Shown here piece by piece: positions 8,370 through 18,069 of a stretch of DNA of 64,000 nucleotides; position 1 is the stretch's first letter; each line of letters begins with the position of its first letter. Source of the stretch: an uncultured Phycisphaerales bacterium (GTDB taxonomy: Bacteria > Planctomycetota > Phycisphaerae > Phycisphaerales > UBA1924); assembly GCA_937871915.1 (NCBI GenBank), contig CALMPG010000116.1:1-64000 (forward strand), read 5' to 3'. The translations under genes and the position numbers were made by a program. The notes beneath the pieces are model-generated. The model did no database searches. It worked only from the letters and a program-made list of their open reading frames with translations, and was not told the origin of the DNA.

Positions 8370-11300
8370 TCACCTTGGCGCCGTGATCGGCGCGGGCTCC
8401 ATGATCTCCACGCGCTCCTTCACCAGGTCCCACGAGAGCCGCTTGGCCACCAGCGGCGGCTTCTTCTCGTCGAAGAGCGTCACCTTGTTGCCCGCCTGCG
8501 CGCTGGCCTCGGCAGTGCCCCTGAGCGCGTCGTAGGCGAACGCATCGCACATGAGCCGCTGCGTGCCGCTCTCGGCGTACACCGCGCCCGACGCGTCGGC
8601 CGAGACGAGTTCCGCCGAGCGCGGGTTGTTCGCCCCGCCGGCCATGTTGAACTTCGCGACCATCTTCATGGCGACCAGACGCGTCACCTGCTGCGAGCCC
8701 AGCGGCAGGTGCACAAGTTCCACGTCCTTCTTCATCGTCAGCGTCCCGGTGGAGCGCAGGAACTCCATCGACTCCGCCCATGTGAACCGCGACGTTCCCT
8801 TCGCCCCGCCCGAGGCCGTGATCGGCAACCCCGACGAGTTCGCCAGCACCACCGAGTTCCCCGCCGCCCGCTGATCGCGCACGATGGCCCGGCCGGCCGA
8901 CGGCACGGAGATCGTCCCGGTCTGGTCGTCCGCCTCGATCGTCGGACCCTCTACGTACAGCACCTGCTCGAGCACCCGCTCCGCGCCGGCCGTCGGTGCG
9001 GGTGAGTACCGGCGAACCTCGATCGTCGCGTGCGCTGCCCCCTCACGATCCACCGATGCCCCGATCGCCCTGGCTCGCAGCAGTTTCCGTTCGCCCGGAT
9101 CGGCCGGGCCGACCGGCATGGCCTCGGTGCGAGCCGGCGTGTTCGCGGCCAGCCCGCCGCCGGCCGGGGGCGCGCCCGCTGCCGCCGAAGGCCCGTTTCC
9201 GGGCGACTCTTCCGTGCCCGCCGGCGCGGGCGTCAGCCACAACTGCAACTTCTCCGACCGCATTGTCTGCGTCCGCAGGTTCGACGCCGCGATCACCACC
9301 GTCTCCCCGATGCAGTCGATGGTGCCCGCCGTGTTGCTGAAGAGCATCCCCCGCTTCCATGTCGCCGTGACCCTCGTCGGGTCGCTGGCGCCGAGCGACG
9401 TCGCCCCGTCCCCCGCCGAGGCCAGCTGCGGCGACCCGCCCGCCTGGGTGTGCTCGAACGTGCCCGCCCCGATCACCTGCATCGTCCCCTTTACATCGTC
9501 GAGTTCCACATCGCGGCAGATGATCTGCGACGGCCCCTTGCCGATCATCACCCGCTCGCCCGCCAGGCGAGCGTTGCGAAGCACCGGGTTGGCCCAGACC
9601 TCCTCGGCCGCGGCCCGCACTCCGTCGGAACGCTCCATGCTCACATCGCCGCGTGCCCGCACGTCCACCAGCACGATCGCGTTGGTGGCGTCGCGGGCCA
9701 TCGCCGTCTCGAGCACCCGGGCCCGCACGGAGGCGTCGCGGCTGGCCGCTTTCACGTTCCCGGTGGCCACGCCCCGCACCGGGTCCGTGTCGTTGGGATC
9801 GGCCTTGGACGGCATGAACGCCACGTCCAGCTTGTCGCACGCCATGTACGGATCGAGCGCCGGCTGCTGCCGGTCGGGATCGACCGTGCGCGGCCCGGCG
9901 ATCGCCATCACGTTCCCTTCGGCGTGCATGAGCCGGAGCGTGTTGGGCGCTGTGCCCGGGGCCGGGGCCGGGGCGAACTCCACCCGCATCGAGTCGGAGC
10001 TGATCGACGAGGTCCGGTCGTGCGCGATCACGGTTCCCTCGAACTTCGCCATCTCCAGCGAGCCCGAGATCCGCCCGCCGGCGGTGCGGAACGTGAAGTC
10101 CGCCTGATCGGTCCAGGAAATCTCGCGGAGTTGATCGGCCGCGAGCAGCGTCGGCTTGCCGCGCGGCAGCTTCGGTGCAATCGTCTCCGCCACGCCGACG
10201 GCCGCGGCCTGCCCCTCGGGTTTGGGCGTGCGGATCGCCAGCAACTGTCCGGCGCCCATCACGCCCGCGATCCCCGTGCCGAGATCAACCCTGACGTTGG
10301 GAACCTTCACGCGGAAGGCCCCGTCGGCGGTGAACTTCACGTCCGGCGCATCGGGCCCGCTCAGCAGCGAGAGCATCCGCGACGTCGCCGCGTACTCGAT
10401 CTTCGCGCACTCGCCCTTGGCCTTGGTGGCCGTGTCCTCGAGCGCCACCACCGGCTGTCCGCCCGCCTTGTCGGCCGAGAATCGTGCGAAGAAGTGGTTC
10501 CCGTTCGCCAGTTCCGGCGGCGCACTGTCCACGATCGGCGTCAGCACCAGCGGGCCGGCCCACCGAAGCGTCAGGTCCTCGTCCCCCTTCACAAACAGCG
10601 CGGCGGCCTCGTTCGCGGGCGCGGCCTGCGCGACCGGCACGGGCGCGCCGTCAACCGTCGCTGGTCCCGCCTTCGCGGGCGCTGCGGCCACGGCCTTCGC
10701 GCCCTCGGCGGGCTTCGCGGCCGGCGCGGCGTCTTCCCACACGCCGAACGCGTTCGGGGGGAGTCCGTTGTTGATGAGCCGTGCGAACACTTCCAGCGTG
10801 TCCGCCTTCATTTTGCGTGTTGTCTGCGTCACTGTCACGCCATCGCCGAACACCGCCTTGTACAACTGTTCCTTCCCGATCGGCGCCGCGGGCGCTGGAG
10901 CCGCCGCCACCGTCTTCGCGGGCGGAATGGCCTCGCCCGGGGCTGCGGCCGAAGCGGTGGCCGCGGTCGGAGTCGGGGCCACCGCCGGCTTCGAGGGCGA
11001 GGCCGGAGCCTGAGCCGTCGCCACCGTCGGGTTGTACCGCACGAACTCCCCGTGCGTCTTGAGCAGCTCGATCCGCTCCTTCACCTGGTTCGCCCGCACC
11101 AGCAGCCCCTCGCCCTCGAAGAGCATGTTCCTGGCCGCGATCGTCACGTGGTCCTGCGTGGTGATCTCCAGCAGCACGGTGTCGAAACTGATCGAGTCGG
11201 TCACGCCCACGATCGCCGGCTCTGCCTTGTCCGGATCGATCGCCGGCACCGCCGCCCCTCTGGCGACATTGGCCGGCGGGAACATTCGCAGCACCACGTG

Positions 11301-11750
11301 CCCGCGGAACTCCCCGCTCTCGGTCTGCTGCATCTTCACGGGCATCTTCACCCGACCCGTGTCGGCCCGCACGTACAGCGTCCGGCCGTCCTTCAGATAC
11401 ACCCACGCCCGGGGCTGCGTGAGCGTGTAGTACCCCGGGCCCACGGGATCGATCTTCTCGAACGCCAGTTCCGAGCCCAGCCGGCTCGCGTCCGTCTTGT
11501 CGGCAAACTGCAGCCGGGCCGACCCGCTCGCCTGGATCTGGTTCGGGTCCGTCGATCCCGCGATCGCCTCCGGCGCCTTGCCGATGTCCACCACATCCCC
11601 CGGAAGCGCGGCCGTCTTTTGCGGGCCGCTCTGGCCCACCGCCACCCACAGAACAACCCCGGCCATGATCAGTGCCAGCGCGGCGGCGATCAGCAGCCCG
11701 GTGGACCGGCGCGCCGCAGTGCTCGTGGTTCGAAACAGACGGTCACCCAT
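8370..11750 (-). CDS. Large LptC/LptA (OstA)-like LPS-export protein
   Basis: The 1126-residue protein has an N-terminal membrane anchor (about 18-40, STGLLIAAALALIMAGVVL) and a long periplasmic part of beta-rich repeats. Segments such as ISFDTVLLEITTQDHVTIAARNMLFEGEG and 'MRVEFAPAP...LRLMHAEGNVMAI' resemble OstA/LptA strands, and the single N-terminal anchor resembles LptC. An Ala/Pro/Lys-rich linker lies near residues 255-370. LptC and LptA bridge LPS from the inner to the outer membrane. It is last in a minus-strand cluster after kdsD and kdsC, which supports the LPS role. It is far longer than LptC or LptA (about 190 residues each), so it may be a multi-domain bridge. Exact family membership needs a profile search. 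Confidence 0.7.
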   Translation of the reverse strand: MGDRLFRTTSTAARRSTGLLIAAALALIMAGVVLWVAVGQSGPQKTAALPGDVVDIGKAPEAIAGSTDPNQIQASGSARLQFADKTDASRLGSELAFEKIDPVGPGYYTLTQPRAWVYLKDGRTLYVRADTGRVKMPVKMQQTESGEFRGHVVLRMFPPANVARGAAVPAIDPDKAEPAIVGVTDSISFDTVLLEITTQDHVTIAARNMLFEGEGLLVRANQVKERIELLKTHGEFVRYNPTVATAQAPASPSKPAVAPTPTAATASAAAPGEAIPPAKTVAAAPAPAAPIGKEQLYKAVFGDGVTVTQTTRKMKADTLEVFARLINNGLPPNAFGVWEDAAPAAKPAEGAKAVAAAPAKAGPATVDGAPVPVAQAAPANEAAALFVKGDEDLTLRWAGPLVLTPIVDSAPPELANGNHFFARFSADKAGGQPVVALEDTATKAKGECAKIEYAATSRMLSLLSGPDAPDVKFTADGAFRVKVPNVRVDLGTGIAGVMGAGQLLAIRTPKPEGQAAAVGVAETIAPKLPRGKPTLLAADQLREISWTDQADFTFRTAGGRISGSLEMAKFEGTVIAHDRTSSISSDSMRVEFAPAPAPGTAPNTLRLMHAEGNVMAIAGPRTVDPDRQQPALDPYMACDKLDVAFMPSKADPNDTDPVRGVATGNVKAASRDASVRARVLETAMARDATNAIVLVDVRARGDVSMERSDGVRAAAEEVWANPVLRNARLAGERVMIGKGPSQIICRDVELDDVKGTMQVIGAGTFEHTQAGGSPQLASAGDGATSLGASDPTRVTATWKRGMLFSNTAGTIDCIGETVVIAASNLRTQTMRSEKLQLWLTPAPAGTEESPGNGPSAAAGAPPAGGGLAANTPARTEAMPVGPADPGERKLLRARAIGASVDREGAAHATIEVRRYSPAPTAGAERVLEQVLYVEGPTIEADDQTGTISVPSAGRAIVRDQRAAGNSVVLANSSGLPITASGGAKGTSRFTWAESMEFLRSTGTLTMKKDVELVHLPLGSQQVTRLVAMKMVAKFNMAGGANNPRSAELVSADASGAVYAESGTQRLMCDAFAYDALRGTAEASAQAGNKVTLFDEKKPPLVAKRLSWDLVKERVEIMEPAPITAPR

Positions 11751-11812
11751 AGAGGCTCATGGTACGAGATCGAAACCCATCCATCCTGCCGGACGTTCCT
11801 GTCGGTTGTGGT

Positions 11813-12355
11813 TCATCCGCCGCACAGAGCGACGGCTTTCTCCAGCACGCCCTGCGCATTCAGAATCGCCTCGATCGCCTCCCGCACGGCCCCGCGCCCG
11901 CCCGGGCGCTCTGTCGTCATAGCCGCCGCGGCCTTCACCCGCTCGTCCGCATCCCCGACGGCGATAGGAAGCCCGACGCGGCGCAGCACGGGAAGATCCG
12001 GCCAGTCATCCCCGACATACGCGATCTGCTCCGCTCTCAGGCCGGTCCCGGCGAGGAGTTTTTCGAGGGCCTCCACCTTGTCCTGCGATCCCTGCACGAT
12101 CCGGGTGATACCGAGTTCCCCGCACCGATGTTGCAGCGCCTGCCCCGAGCGCTTCGTGATCACGGCCACGTCATAGCCCATCTTGATCCATGCCGCGATC
12201 CCCTGGCCGTCGCGGACGTTGAACCGCTTGGTCTCCACTCCGTGGTCGTCGAGCATGATCGATCCGTCGGTGAGCACCCCGTCCACATCCAGCGCAAGCA
12301 GCCGGATATGTCGTGCCCGCTCCTTCGCGTCGGTTGACAGGCTCGCGCTCGTCAT
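11813..12355 (-). CDS. kdsC: 3-deoxy-D-manno-octulosonate 8-phosphate phosphatase (KdsC)
   Basis: 180 residues, HAD superfamily. Motif I is DVDGVLTDG (residues about 22-30), followed by the KdsC-typical FNVRDGQGIAAW. Motif II/III elements are AVITKRSGQ and the Lys of QDKVEAL, and motif IV is GDDWPDLP. It removes phosphate from Kdo-8-phosphate in the LPS-core Kdo pathway in the cytoplasm. The ATG (12355) overlaps the kdsD stop by one base (TGATG), giving tight coupling. The LptC/LptA-like gene follows 62 nt later. Confidence 0.93.
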   Translation of the reverse strand: MTSASLSTDAKERARHIRLLALDVDGVLTDGSIMLDDHGVETKRFNVRDGQGIAAWIKMGYDVAVITKRSGQALQHRCGELGITRIVQGSQDKVEALEKLLAGTGLRAEQIAYVGDDWPDLPVLRRVGLPIAVGDADERVKAAAAMTTERPGGRGAVREAIEAILNAQGVLEKAVALCGG

Positions 12356-13488
12356 CACTCGCTCCGGATCAGCCGCTGGGCGATGAGGTCCTGCACGTCC
12401 AGCAGGCCGATGGGCTTCCCGGCCGCGTCCACCACGGGAATCTCGTCGCGCCGGAACTCCCGCACCATGTTCACGGCGTCGCGGACGAGCGAGGTGTCCG
12501 CCAGCGTCCCCGGGTTTCTGGTCATGACATCCCGCACGGGGCGGTCCAGCGCGCCCCGGTCCCGCTCGATGAGCCGCCGCAGATCCGCGTCGGTGAACAG
12601 GCCCGTGAGCAACCCGGAAGCCCTTTCCACCAGCAGCATCGCACCCGGCCGGCGCTCGGTCGTCTCCGAAAGCCGGCAGGCCTCGGCCACGCTCACGTCG
12701 TCCGGCACCAGGTTCAGCGTCCTGCCGACATTGAACCGGAGCAGCTCGGTGATCGGTCGGAGCAACCCGCCCAGCGACCCGCCCGGGTGCCGCTTGGCAA
12801 AGTCGCTGTCGGTGAAGTTCCGCCGGCGCGCTGCGCACAGGGCCAGGGCATCCCCCAAGGCCAGCGTCGCCGTCGTCGAGCAGGTTGGTGCCGGCGAGAT
12901 CCCCTGATCATCGCACGGCCCGACGAACAGCGACACGCTCGCCAGCCGCTCCAGAGTCGCTTTCGTGTACCCCACCCCCGGGTACCCCGACACTCCGTGG
13001 CGGGCTTCAGCCTTTTCCGGCCCCCGGGTCATCGACACAATCGCCCCGCCATCCTGTCGCAGGATCGACGCCAGGTTTACCACTTCATCCGTCTCCCCCG
13101 AGTACGAGAGAGCGATGCACAGATCCGCCGCCCGGAACCGCCCCAGGTCCCCGTGGGCCGCCTCCGCCGGATGCACAAAGTGGGCCGTGATGCCCAGGCT
13201 CGACATCGTCGCCGCGATCTTCGCCCCGATCAGCCCGGACTTGCCCAGGCCCGTCACCAGCACCGTTCCACCCGCATCCGCGCATTTCACCACCAAGTCC
13301 ACCGCGGCATGAAACTCCGGCCCCAGACGGCTGGCCACCCCCGCCACCGCCGCGCTTTCGGCCGAGAGCAGCCGCACGGCAAAGGCCCGCTCCGCCGCGG
13401 TCAACCCCCCCTGCGCGGCATCCGCCCCGACGGGGACCGACACCGGCGAAGAGGGCGTGGATTTGGCGGGGGCCGGTCGCTGCGGCAT
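12355..13488 (-). CDS. kdsD: Arabinose-5-phosphate isomerase (KdsD/KpsF)
   Basis: 377 residues from ATG 13488. The open frame extends 33 codons upstream, but that stretch has no family similarity. An N-terminal SIS sugar-isomerase domain (about 35-215) shows VTGLGKSGLIGAKIAATMSSLG and LSYSGETDEV, both standard in KdsD/KpsF, plus the downstream SPTTSTTATLALGDALA-type stretch (here PAPTCSTTATLALGDALA). Two CBS domains follow (about 250-375, ending VQDLIAQRLIRSE). It converts ribulose-5-phosphate to arabinose-5-phosphate, the first step to Kdo. It is the first gene of the kdsD-kdsC-LPS-export unit and is divergent from scpA, with the promoters presumably in 13489-13601. Confidence 0.93.
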   Translation of the reverse strand: MPQRPAPAKSTPSSPVSVPVGADAAQGGLTAAERAFAVRLLSAESAAVAGVASRLGPEFHAAVDLVVKCADAGGTVLVTGLGKSGLIGAKIAATMSSLGITAHFVHPAEAAHGDLGRFRAADLCIALSYSGETDEVVNLASILRQDGGAIVSMTRGPEKAEARHGVSGYPGVGYTKATLERLASVSLFVGPCDDQGISPAPTCSTTATLALGDALALCAARRRNFTDSDFAKRHPGGSLGGLLRPITELLRFNVGRTLNLVPDDVSVAEACRLSETTERRPGAMLLVERASGLLTGLFTDADLRRLIERDRGALDRPVRDVMTRNPGTLADTSLVRDAVNMVREFRRDEIPVVDAAGKPIGLLDVQDLIAQRLIRSE

Positions 13489-13601
13489 CCCGATAGGGTA
13501 TGCTGTTTGTGCACTTCGGGTGGCACGGGCGGCCGGTCCGCCCGTGGTGTGTGCGAGGCTTCGCCGGCCCACCCGGAAAACGAGCAAGGACGCCCACGAA
13601 C

Positions 13602-14549
13602 ATGGTCCCCACCACCGAGTACACCGTCCGCCTCGACGCCTTCGAGGGGCCCCTCGACCTGCTCCTGTTCCTGATCCGGCGCGCCGAGGTCGAGATCACC
13701 GACATCCCCATCGCGCAGATCACCGAGCAGTATCTGAAGTTTGTCGGCGATCTGAACGACGACGGCAGTGGGGGGCACCGGCTGGACATCGAGCGGGCCG
13801 GGGAGTTTCTCGTGATGGCCGCCACGCTCGTGGAGATCAAGTCGCGCACGCTCGCCCCGCCCGTGAACGCCGTCACGCCCGAGGGGGAGGTGATCCCGGA
13901 CGGCGATGCGCCCGCGCGCCCGGAGAAGCCCCCGCTCGATCCCCGGGCCGAACTCATCCACCAACTTCTGGAGTACAAGCGCTTCCGCGACGCCGGCGAC
14001 CGCCTGGGCAAGTTCAAGCACGATTGGGAGAGCATGTTCCCCGCCGGCAAGGCGCTCCCCGGCAAGGGGCAGGCCGAGGCCCCGCCTCCGCCGCAAAGCC
14101 CCGAGGAGATCACCGGCGCCGTCGATCTCGACGACATCGAACTCATCGACCTCGTCGAGGCCTTCGGTCGCATCATCGAGACCATCGACCTCACCCGCAT
14201 CGGCGAGCACCACGTCCTCATGGACGACACGCCCGTGGAGATCCACGCCGAGGACATCGTCGATCGCCTCCGCCGCCAGGCGGCCGAGCTCCTCGCCGCC
14301 ACCGGCGGCGGCCCCGATTCGCCGACCCCGCCCGCCGAACTCGAGTTCGCCACCGTCTTCGAGAATCGCAACCGCTCCGAGATGATCGGCCTGTTCCTGG
14401 CCGTCCTCGAACTCGTGAAGCAGCAGCGCATCTGGGTCCGCCAGGCCGAGGACGACCGTCTCGGCAAGCGGATCGTGCTGCGACTGGCCGAGGAGCCCGT
14501 CGCGCCCGCGCCTCTGCCATCGTCCGACGAACAGTCCGGTCAAACATGA
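13602..14549 (+). CDS. scpA: Segregation and condensation protein A (ScpA)
   Basis: 315 residues from ATG 13602 (AAGGA about 11 nt upstream). The kleisin N-terminus is diagnostic: YTVRLDAFEGPLDLLLFLIRRAEVEITDIPIAQITEQYL, with FLVMAATLVEIKSRTLAP next. The C-terminal winged helix is also present (EMIGLFLAVLELVKQQRIWVRQ). ScpA links the SMC ATPase arms in chromosome condensation and segregation. An acidic/Pro-rich linker sits near residues 105-180. No scpB is adjacent; the next gene overlaps by ATGA and is a membrane protein, so the operon partner is unusual. Confidence 0.93.
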   Translation: MVPTTEYTVRLDAFEGPLDLLLFLIRRAEVEITDIPIAQITEQYLKFVGDLNDDGSGGHRLDIERAGEFLVMAATLVEIKSRTLAPPVNAVTPEGEVIPDGDAPARPEKPPLDPRAELIHQLLEYKRFRDAGDRLGKFKHDWESMFPAGKALPGKGQAEAPPPPQSPEEITGAVDLDDIELIDLVEAFGRIIETIDLTRIGEHHVLMDDTPVEIHAEDIVDRLRRQAAELLAATGGGPDSPTPPAELEFATVFENRNRSEMIGLFLAVLELVKQQRIWVRQAEDDRLGKRIVLRLAEEPVAPAPLPSSDEQSGQT

Positions 14550-15235
14550 CGCCCGAATCGCCCGACCACGGCATGCCGAGACTCGCCGCGATTCAATCAG
14601 ACGAGGCGGGCGCATCGCCCTTGGTGATCGTTTCTCCTCCCACGATCGCCGGTCGTCTGGGCCGACCCATCCGCCGGGCCGTCTGGCCGGTGTGGATCGG
14701 GGTGATCGCGATCGGGCTCGGGGTCGTCAGCGCGTTTGTCTCGGCAACCATGGGCGTGGCGATTGCGACGGGCACGTACAGCCGCGTGCGGGTCCCCACC
14801 GGACAGGTCAACCCCTTCGAGGGCGTGGTTCGCTACTCGACCCCGCTGGCGGGAGCCTGCGCGGCGGCAACGCTGCTGGCCGCGATCGCCGTGCTCGCCG
14901 GGATCGGCCTGATCCTGCGAAAGCCATGGTCCACGACGCTCATGGTGTGGTGGGCCTTGCTCAAGCTCCTCTGTGCGCTCGCACTCTCGATCGTTTTCGG
15001 ACTCTTTCAGAAGGCCCAGATCGATGCGTCCCTCACCCTCGCCGCGGCCGCTCGCCCCGGCGCGGCCGGACCGCCCCCCGGCGTCGTCGCGGGCATCAGC
15101 ACGGGCACGGCCGTGTTCATGGCGGGCTTCCTCTTTTTCTGGCTGGCGCTGCTGCCGGTCTTCATGCTCATCTGGTTCACGCGATCGGGGATCAGGAAAG
15201 AAGTTGCGTCCTGGCGGCACCATCAGGTATCCTGA
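14546..15235 (+). CDS. Multi-spanning membrane protein of unknown function
   Basis: 229 residues; ATG 14546 overlaps the scpA stop (ATGA). After a cytoplasmic N-terminus of about 45 residues there are four predicted membrane helices: WIGVIAIGLGVVSAFVSATMG, ACAAATLLAAIAVLAGIGL, TLMVWWALLKLLCALALSIV and VFMAGFLFFWLALLPVFMLIW. No catalytic motif is visible and I recognise no family. It is followed 4 nt later by a zinc-ribbon membrane protein gene, so the two probably work on the same membrane process. Confidence 0.75.
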   Translation: MTPESPDHGMPRLAAIQSDEAGASPLVIVSPPTIAGRLGRPIRRAVWPVWIGVIAIGLGVVSAFVSATMGVAIATGTYSRVRVPTGQVNPFEGVVRYSTPLAGACAAATLLAAIAVLAGIGLILRKPWSTTLMVWWALLKLLCALALSIVFGLFQKAQIDASLTLAAAARPGAAGPPPGVVAGISTGTAVFMAGFLFFWLALLPVFMLIWFTRSGIRKEVASWRHHQVS

Positions 15236-15239
15236 ATCC

Positions 15240-16814
15240 ATGCGCTGCAAGAACTGCGACTACCCCCTCTGGCAGATCTCCGCCCGCCTCTGCCCGGAGT
15301 GCGGCGCGCCCTTCAAGCCCTCCGACTACGAGTTCACCCTCAACTCCGTCCGCTTCTGCTGCCCGCACTGCGAGCAGGACTACTACGGCACCGGCCCCAC
15401 GGGTCACCTCGTCCCCCGGTCCTTCAACTGCGTCCGCTGCTCCAAGCCCATCGACATGGACGAGATGGTCCTCCTGCCCACCGAGGGCGTGCAGGAGCAC
15501 CAGACCGAGGCCGACCGCCAGCCGTGGCTCGAGCGGGGTGTTCGGCGCGGCTTCTTCTCCGCCTTCTTTGCCACCACCGGCTACGCACTCGTCAAGCCCG
15601 GGCGCCTGCTGCGGGCGACCCCGCCCCAGAGCGGCGCGTGGGCCGCGACGTGGTTCATGCTCTGCTCCCTCGGCGGCCTGGCCCTTGTCTATGGCGTCTT
15701 CATGCTTCTGTTCTTCGGCCTCATCACGGGCGCGGCGGCGATGGGTGGCGGCGGCGGTCCGGGCGGCGGCGCGTTCCTGCTGGGCATGGGCGCGGGCTGG
15801 GCCGGCGGAGCTCTCGTGTTCTGGCTGCTCATCCTCGTGCTCTCCACGCTCGTGGGTCATGGCATCCTGCGAATCTCCGGCGGATGCGCCCACGGCCTCG
15901 GGCGTACGTGGCAGGCCCTCTGCTACGCCTCGGGCGCGAACGTCGCCTCCGCTGTCCCGTGTCTCGGCGCGTATTTCGGCTGGATCTGGTGGATCGTCGG
16001 CGGGTGCGTTGCGCTCAAGGAGGCCCAGAAAGTCCACGGCGGGCGGGCCGCCCTCGCCGTGCTCGCCGTTCCGGTGACGGTGATCCTCCTGGCCATCGGC
16101 GGGTACGCGGCGCTGATCTACTCCGTCTTCTCCGCGGCTTCGTCCGCGAACATGGGAGGTCCCTTCGGCACCCCCACCGTCGTCGCCGGCAGCTCCGCCC
16201 GCGTGGCCAACCTCACACGGGCGCTCCGCGGGCAGAAAACCCCCCTCACCCCGATCACCCACATCGCCGAGGCCATCGCCGCCTCGCCCACCGCCGTCTA
16301 CGACCTCATGGACACCGGCGACACTTCCAACGGCGGCTTCTGGACCCGCATGAACGCCGTCCCCATCGGCTCTACAAACCTCTCCACGTTCGTCTCCATG
16401 CCCGCGGCGCAACAGCGTGCCGAGGCCCGGAGCGCCGCGGCCGCGCTCCCGGCAAACACCATCGCCTACCGGGTCGGCGACACCGTCCTCACTCATCCCG
16501 GCATCGACGCGCACTCGATCCCGCCCGGCTCGCGCGCCGAGGATCTCTGGCTTGTCATCGCGTGGTCCGAGCACCTCGTCTCGGGCACCTTTCAGACCAT
16601 CGCCGTCGGCCACGCGGGGGGCCGCACGTCCACCTTCGCGGCGAGCATGATGCCCGCCGAGCTCGCCAAGCAGAACGCGCTCCGGGCCGACTACGGCCTT
16701 CCGCCCATCCCCGATCCCGCGACCATCACGCACGATTCGCCGGCCGAGGCGGACGAGCCCCCGATGCTCGATCTGCGCAAGGACCGCCCCAAGGGCGACG
16801 ACGACAACCCGTGA
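15240..16814 (+). CDS. Zinc-ribbon membrane protein, YIP1-like
   Basis: 524 residues. Two N-terminal zinc-ribbon units are clear: CKNCDYPL...CPECGAPF and CCPHCEQDY...CVRCSKPI (residues 3-75). A YIP1-like membrane domain follows with about five helices (for example ALVYGVFMLLFFGLI and ALVFWLLILVLSTLVGHGIL, then AVLAVPVTVILLAIGGYAAL). The last 200 residues are hydrophilic and of unknown fold, ending in an acidic/basic tail. It starts 4 nt after the upstream membrane gene stop, so it belongs to the scpA transcription unit. It ends 4 bp from the convergent aminotransferase. Function unknown. Confidence 0.78.
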   Translation: MRCKNCDYPLWQISARLCPECGAPFKPSDYEFTLNSVRFCCPHCEQDYYGTGPTGHLVPRSFNCVRCSKPIDMDEMVLLPTEGVQEHQTEADRQPWLERGVRRGFFSAFFATTGYALVKPGRLLRATPPQSGAWAATWFMLCSLGGLALVYGVFMLLFFGLITGAAAMGGGGGPGGGAFLLGMGAGWAGGALVFWLLILVLSTLVGHGILRISGGCAHGLGRTWQALCYASGANVASAVPCLGAYFGWIWWIVGGCVALKEAQKVHGGRAALAVLAVPVTVILLAIGGYAALIYSVFSAASSANMGGPFGTPTVVAGSSARVANLTRALRGQKTPLTPITHIAEAIAASPTAVYDLMDTGDTSNGGFWTRMNAVPIGSTNLSTFVSMPAAQQRAEARSAAAALPANTIAYRVGDTVLTHPGIDAHSIPPGSRAEDLWLVIAWSEHLVSGTFQTIAVGHAGGRTSTFAASMMPAELAKQNALRADYGLPPIPDPATITHDSPAEADEPPMLDLRKDRPKGDDDNP

Positions 16815-16818
16815 GTGG

Positions 16819-18069
16819 TCACTTCATCGAGGCCAGGAACGCCTCCAGCCGGTCCATGCCGCGCTGGATGGTCTCCTCCGAGCAGGCGAAGCTGAACCGC
16901 ACGTGGTTCTTGCCGCACCCGCCGAAGTCCTCCCCCGGCACCGCGGCGACCCTCTGCTCGGCGAGCAGGGCCTCGCAGAACTGCTGCGCACTCTGGATCT
17001 TCGCGCCGCCCGCGGTGGTCTTGCCGAAGTGGGCCGACACATCCGGGAACGCGTAGAACGCCCCCGTCGGGCGCGGGCAGACCACGCCCGGCATCTTCGA
17101 CAGGCGGCCGTGGATCAGCGCGGCCCGGGCCTTGAACTTCTCGCAGAACGCCCTGGTCTCGCCCTCGCACTCGAGGATCGCCGTGCGGATGGCCGGGTAC
17201 ACGAAGCTGGTGATGTTGGTGGTCATCTGCCCCTGCAGCGTGGCCATGGCCTTCATGAACTCCAGGCCCCACGCCCCGCTCGTGGCCGTGTAGCCGATGC
17301 GCCAGCCCGTCATCGAGTACGCCTTGGACAGGCCGTTGAGCGTGATGGTGCGCTCGGCGATCTCGGGGATGGAGCCGATCGAGAAGTGGGGGATGCCGCC
17401 GTAGGCGATCTTCTCGTAGATCTCGTCGCCGATGACCACGAGGTCCGGCGCGATCGTCCTCGCCGCCTCCGCCACCACGGCCCCGATGGCCCGCAGCTCG
17501 GCCTCGGTGTACATCGTGCCGCAGGGGTTGCTGGGCGTGCACAGCACCAGGGCCCGGCTGCGCGGCGTGATGGCCTTGCGGATCTGCTCGGCCGAGACCT
17601 TGAAGTCGGTCTGGGGCGAGGAGGGAATCTCGACCACCTTCGCCCCGGCGATCTCCGCCAGCGGCGCGTAGCTCACCCACGCGGGCACGGGCAAAAGGCA
17701 CTCGCCGGGCGCCTCGCCCGCCCCCGGCGGGTCGAACAGGCACTGCATCGCCGTGTACAGCGCGTGCTTGCCGCCCGAGGAGATGCCGATGTGGTCCGCC
17801 GTCACCCCGGGGATTCCGTTCACCCGAGTCATCTTCTCCGCGATCTCCCCCCGCGTCTGCGGGTCCCCCATCGTCGGCATGTACTTGGTCTGCCCCGCCA
17901 GCAGGGCCTTGATGGCCGCGTCCTTGATCGGTTGCGGCGTGTCAAAGTCCGGCTCGCCCGCGGCAAACGAGATCACGTCGATCCCCCGCCGCTGCAACTC
18001 CTTGGCGCGGTTCATGACGACGATGGTGCCGGCGCCCCGTAGTCGGGGGGGGGGGGGGGGGTTTTTCAT
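16819..18069 (-). CDS. aspC: Aspartate aminotransferase, class I/II fold type I
   Basis: 416 residues. This is a PLP-dependent aminotransferase of the Iγ (bacterial aspartate/aromatic) group. Visible family marks are GEPDFDTPQPI, SSGGKHALYTAM, STPSNPCG-like PSNPCGTMY, VIGDEIYEKIAYGG, the Schiff-base Lys in NGLSKAYSMTGWRIGY and RFSFACSEE with the substrate-carboxylate Arg. It transfers the amino group between aspartate and 2-oxoglutarate. The N-terminus is odd: MKNPPPPPRLRGAGT, where Pro5 is encoded by a 17-nt G run at 18045-18061. Relatives have an ordinary N-terminal helix there, so the start region is suspect. Confidence 0.9.
   Translation of the reverse strand: MKNPPPPPRLRGAGTIVVMNRAKELQRRGIDVISFAAGEPDFDTPQPIKDAAIKALLAGQTKYMPTMGDPQTRGEIAEKMTRVNGIPGVTADHIGISSGGKHALYTAMQCLFDPPGAGEAPGECLLPVPAWVSYAPLAEIAGAKVVEIPSSPQTDFKVSAEQIRKAITPRSRALVLCTPSNPCGTMYTEAELRAIGAVVAEAARTIAPDLVVIGDEIYEKIAYGGIPHFSIGSIPEIAERTITLNGLSKAYSMTGWRIGYTATSGAWGLEFMKAMATLQGQMTTNITSFVYPAIRTAILECEGETRAFCEKFKARAALIHGRLSKMPGVVCPRPTGAFYAFPDVSAHFGKTTAGGAKIQSAQQFCEALLAEQRVAAVPGEDFGGCGKNHVRFSFACSEETIQRGMDRLEAFLASMK

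Noticed and set aside
9030..12176. A 1048-codon plus-strand open frame
   Set aside because: It is antisense to the LPS-export, kdsC and kdsD genes and reads as a basic, low-complexity product typical of the opposite strand of GC-rich genes.
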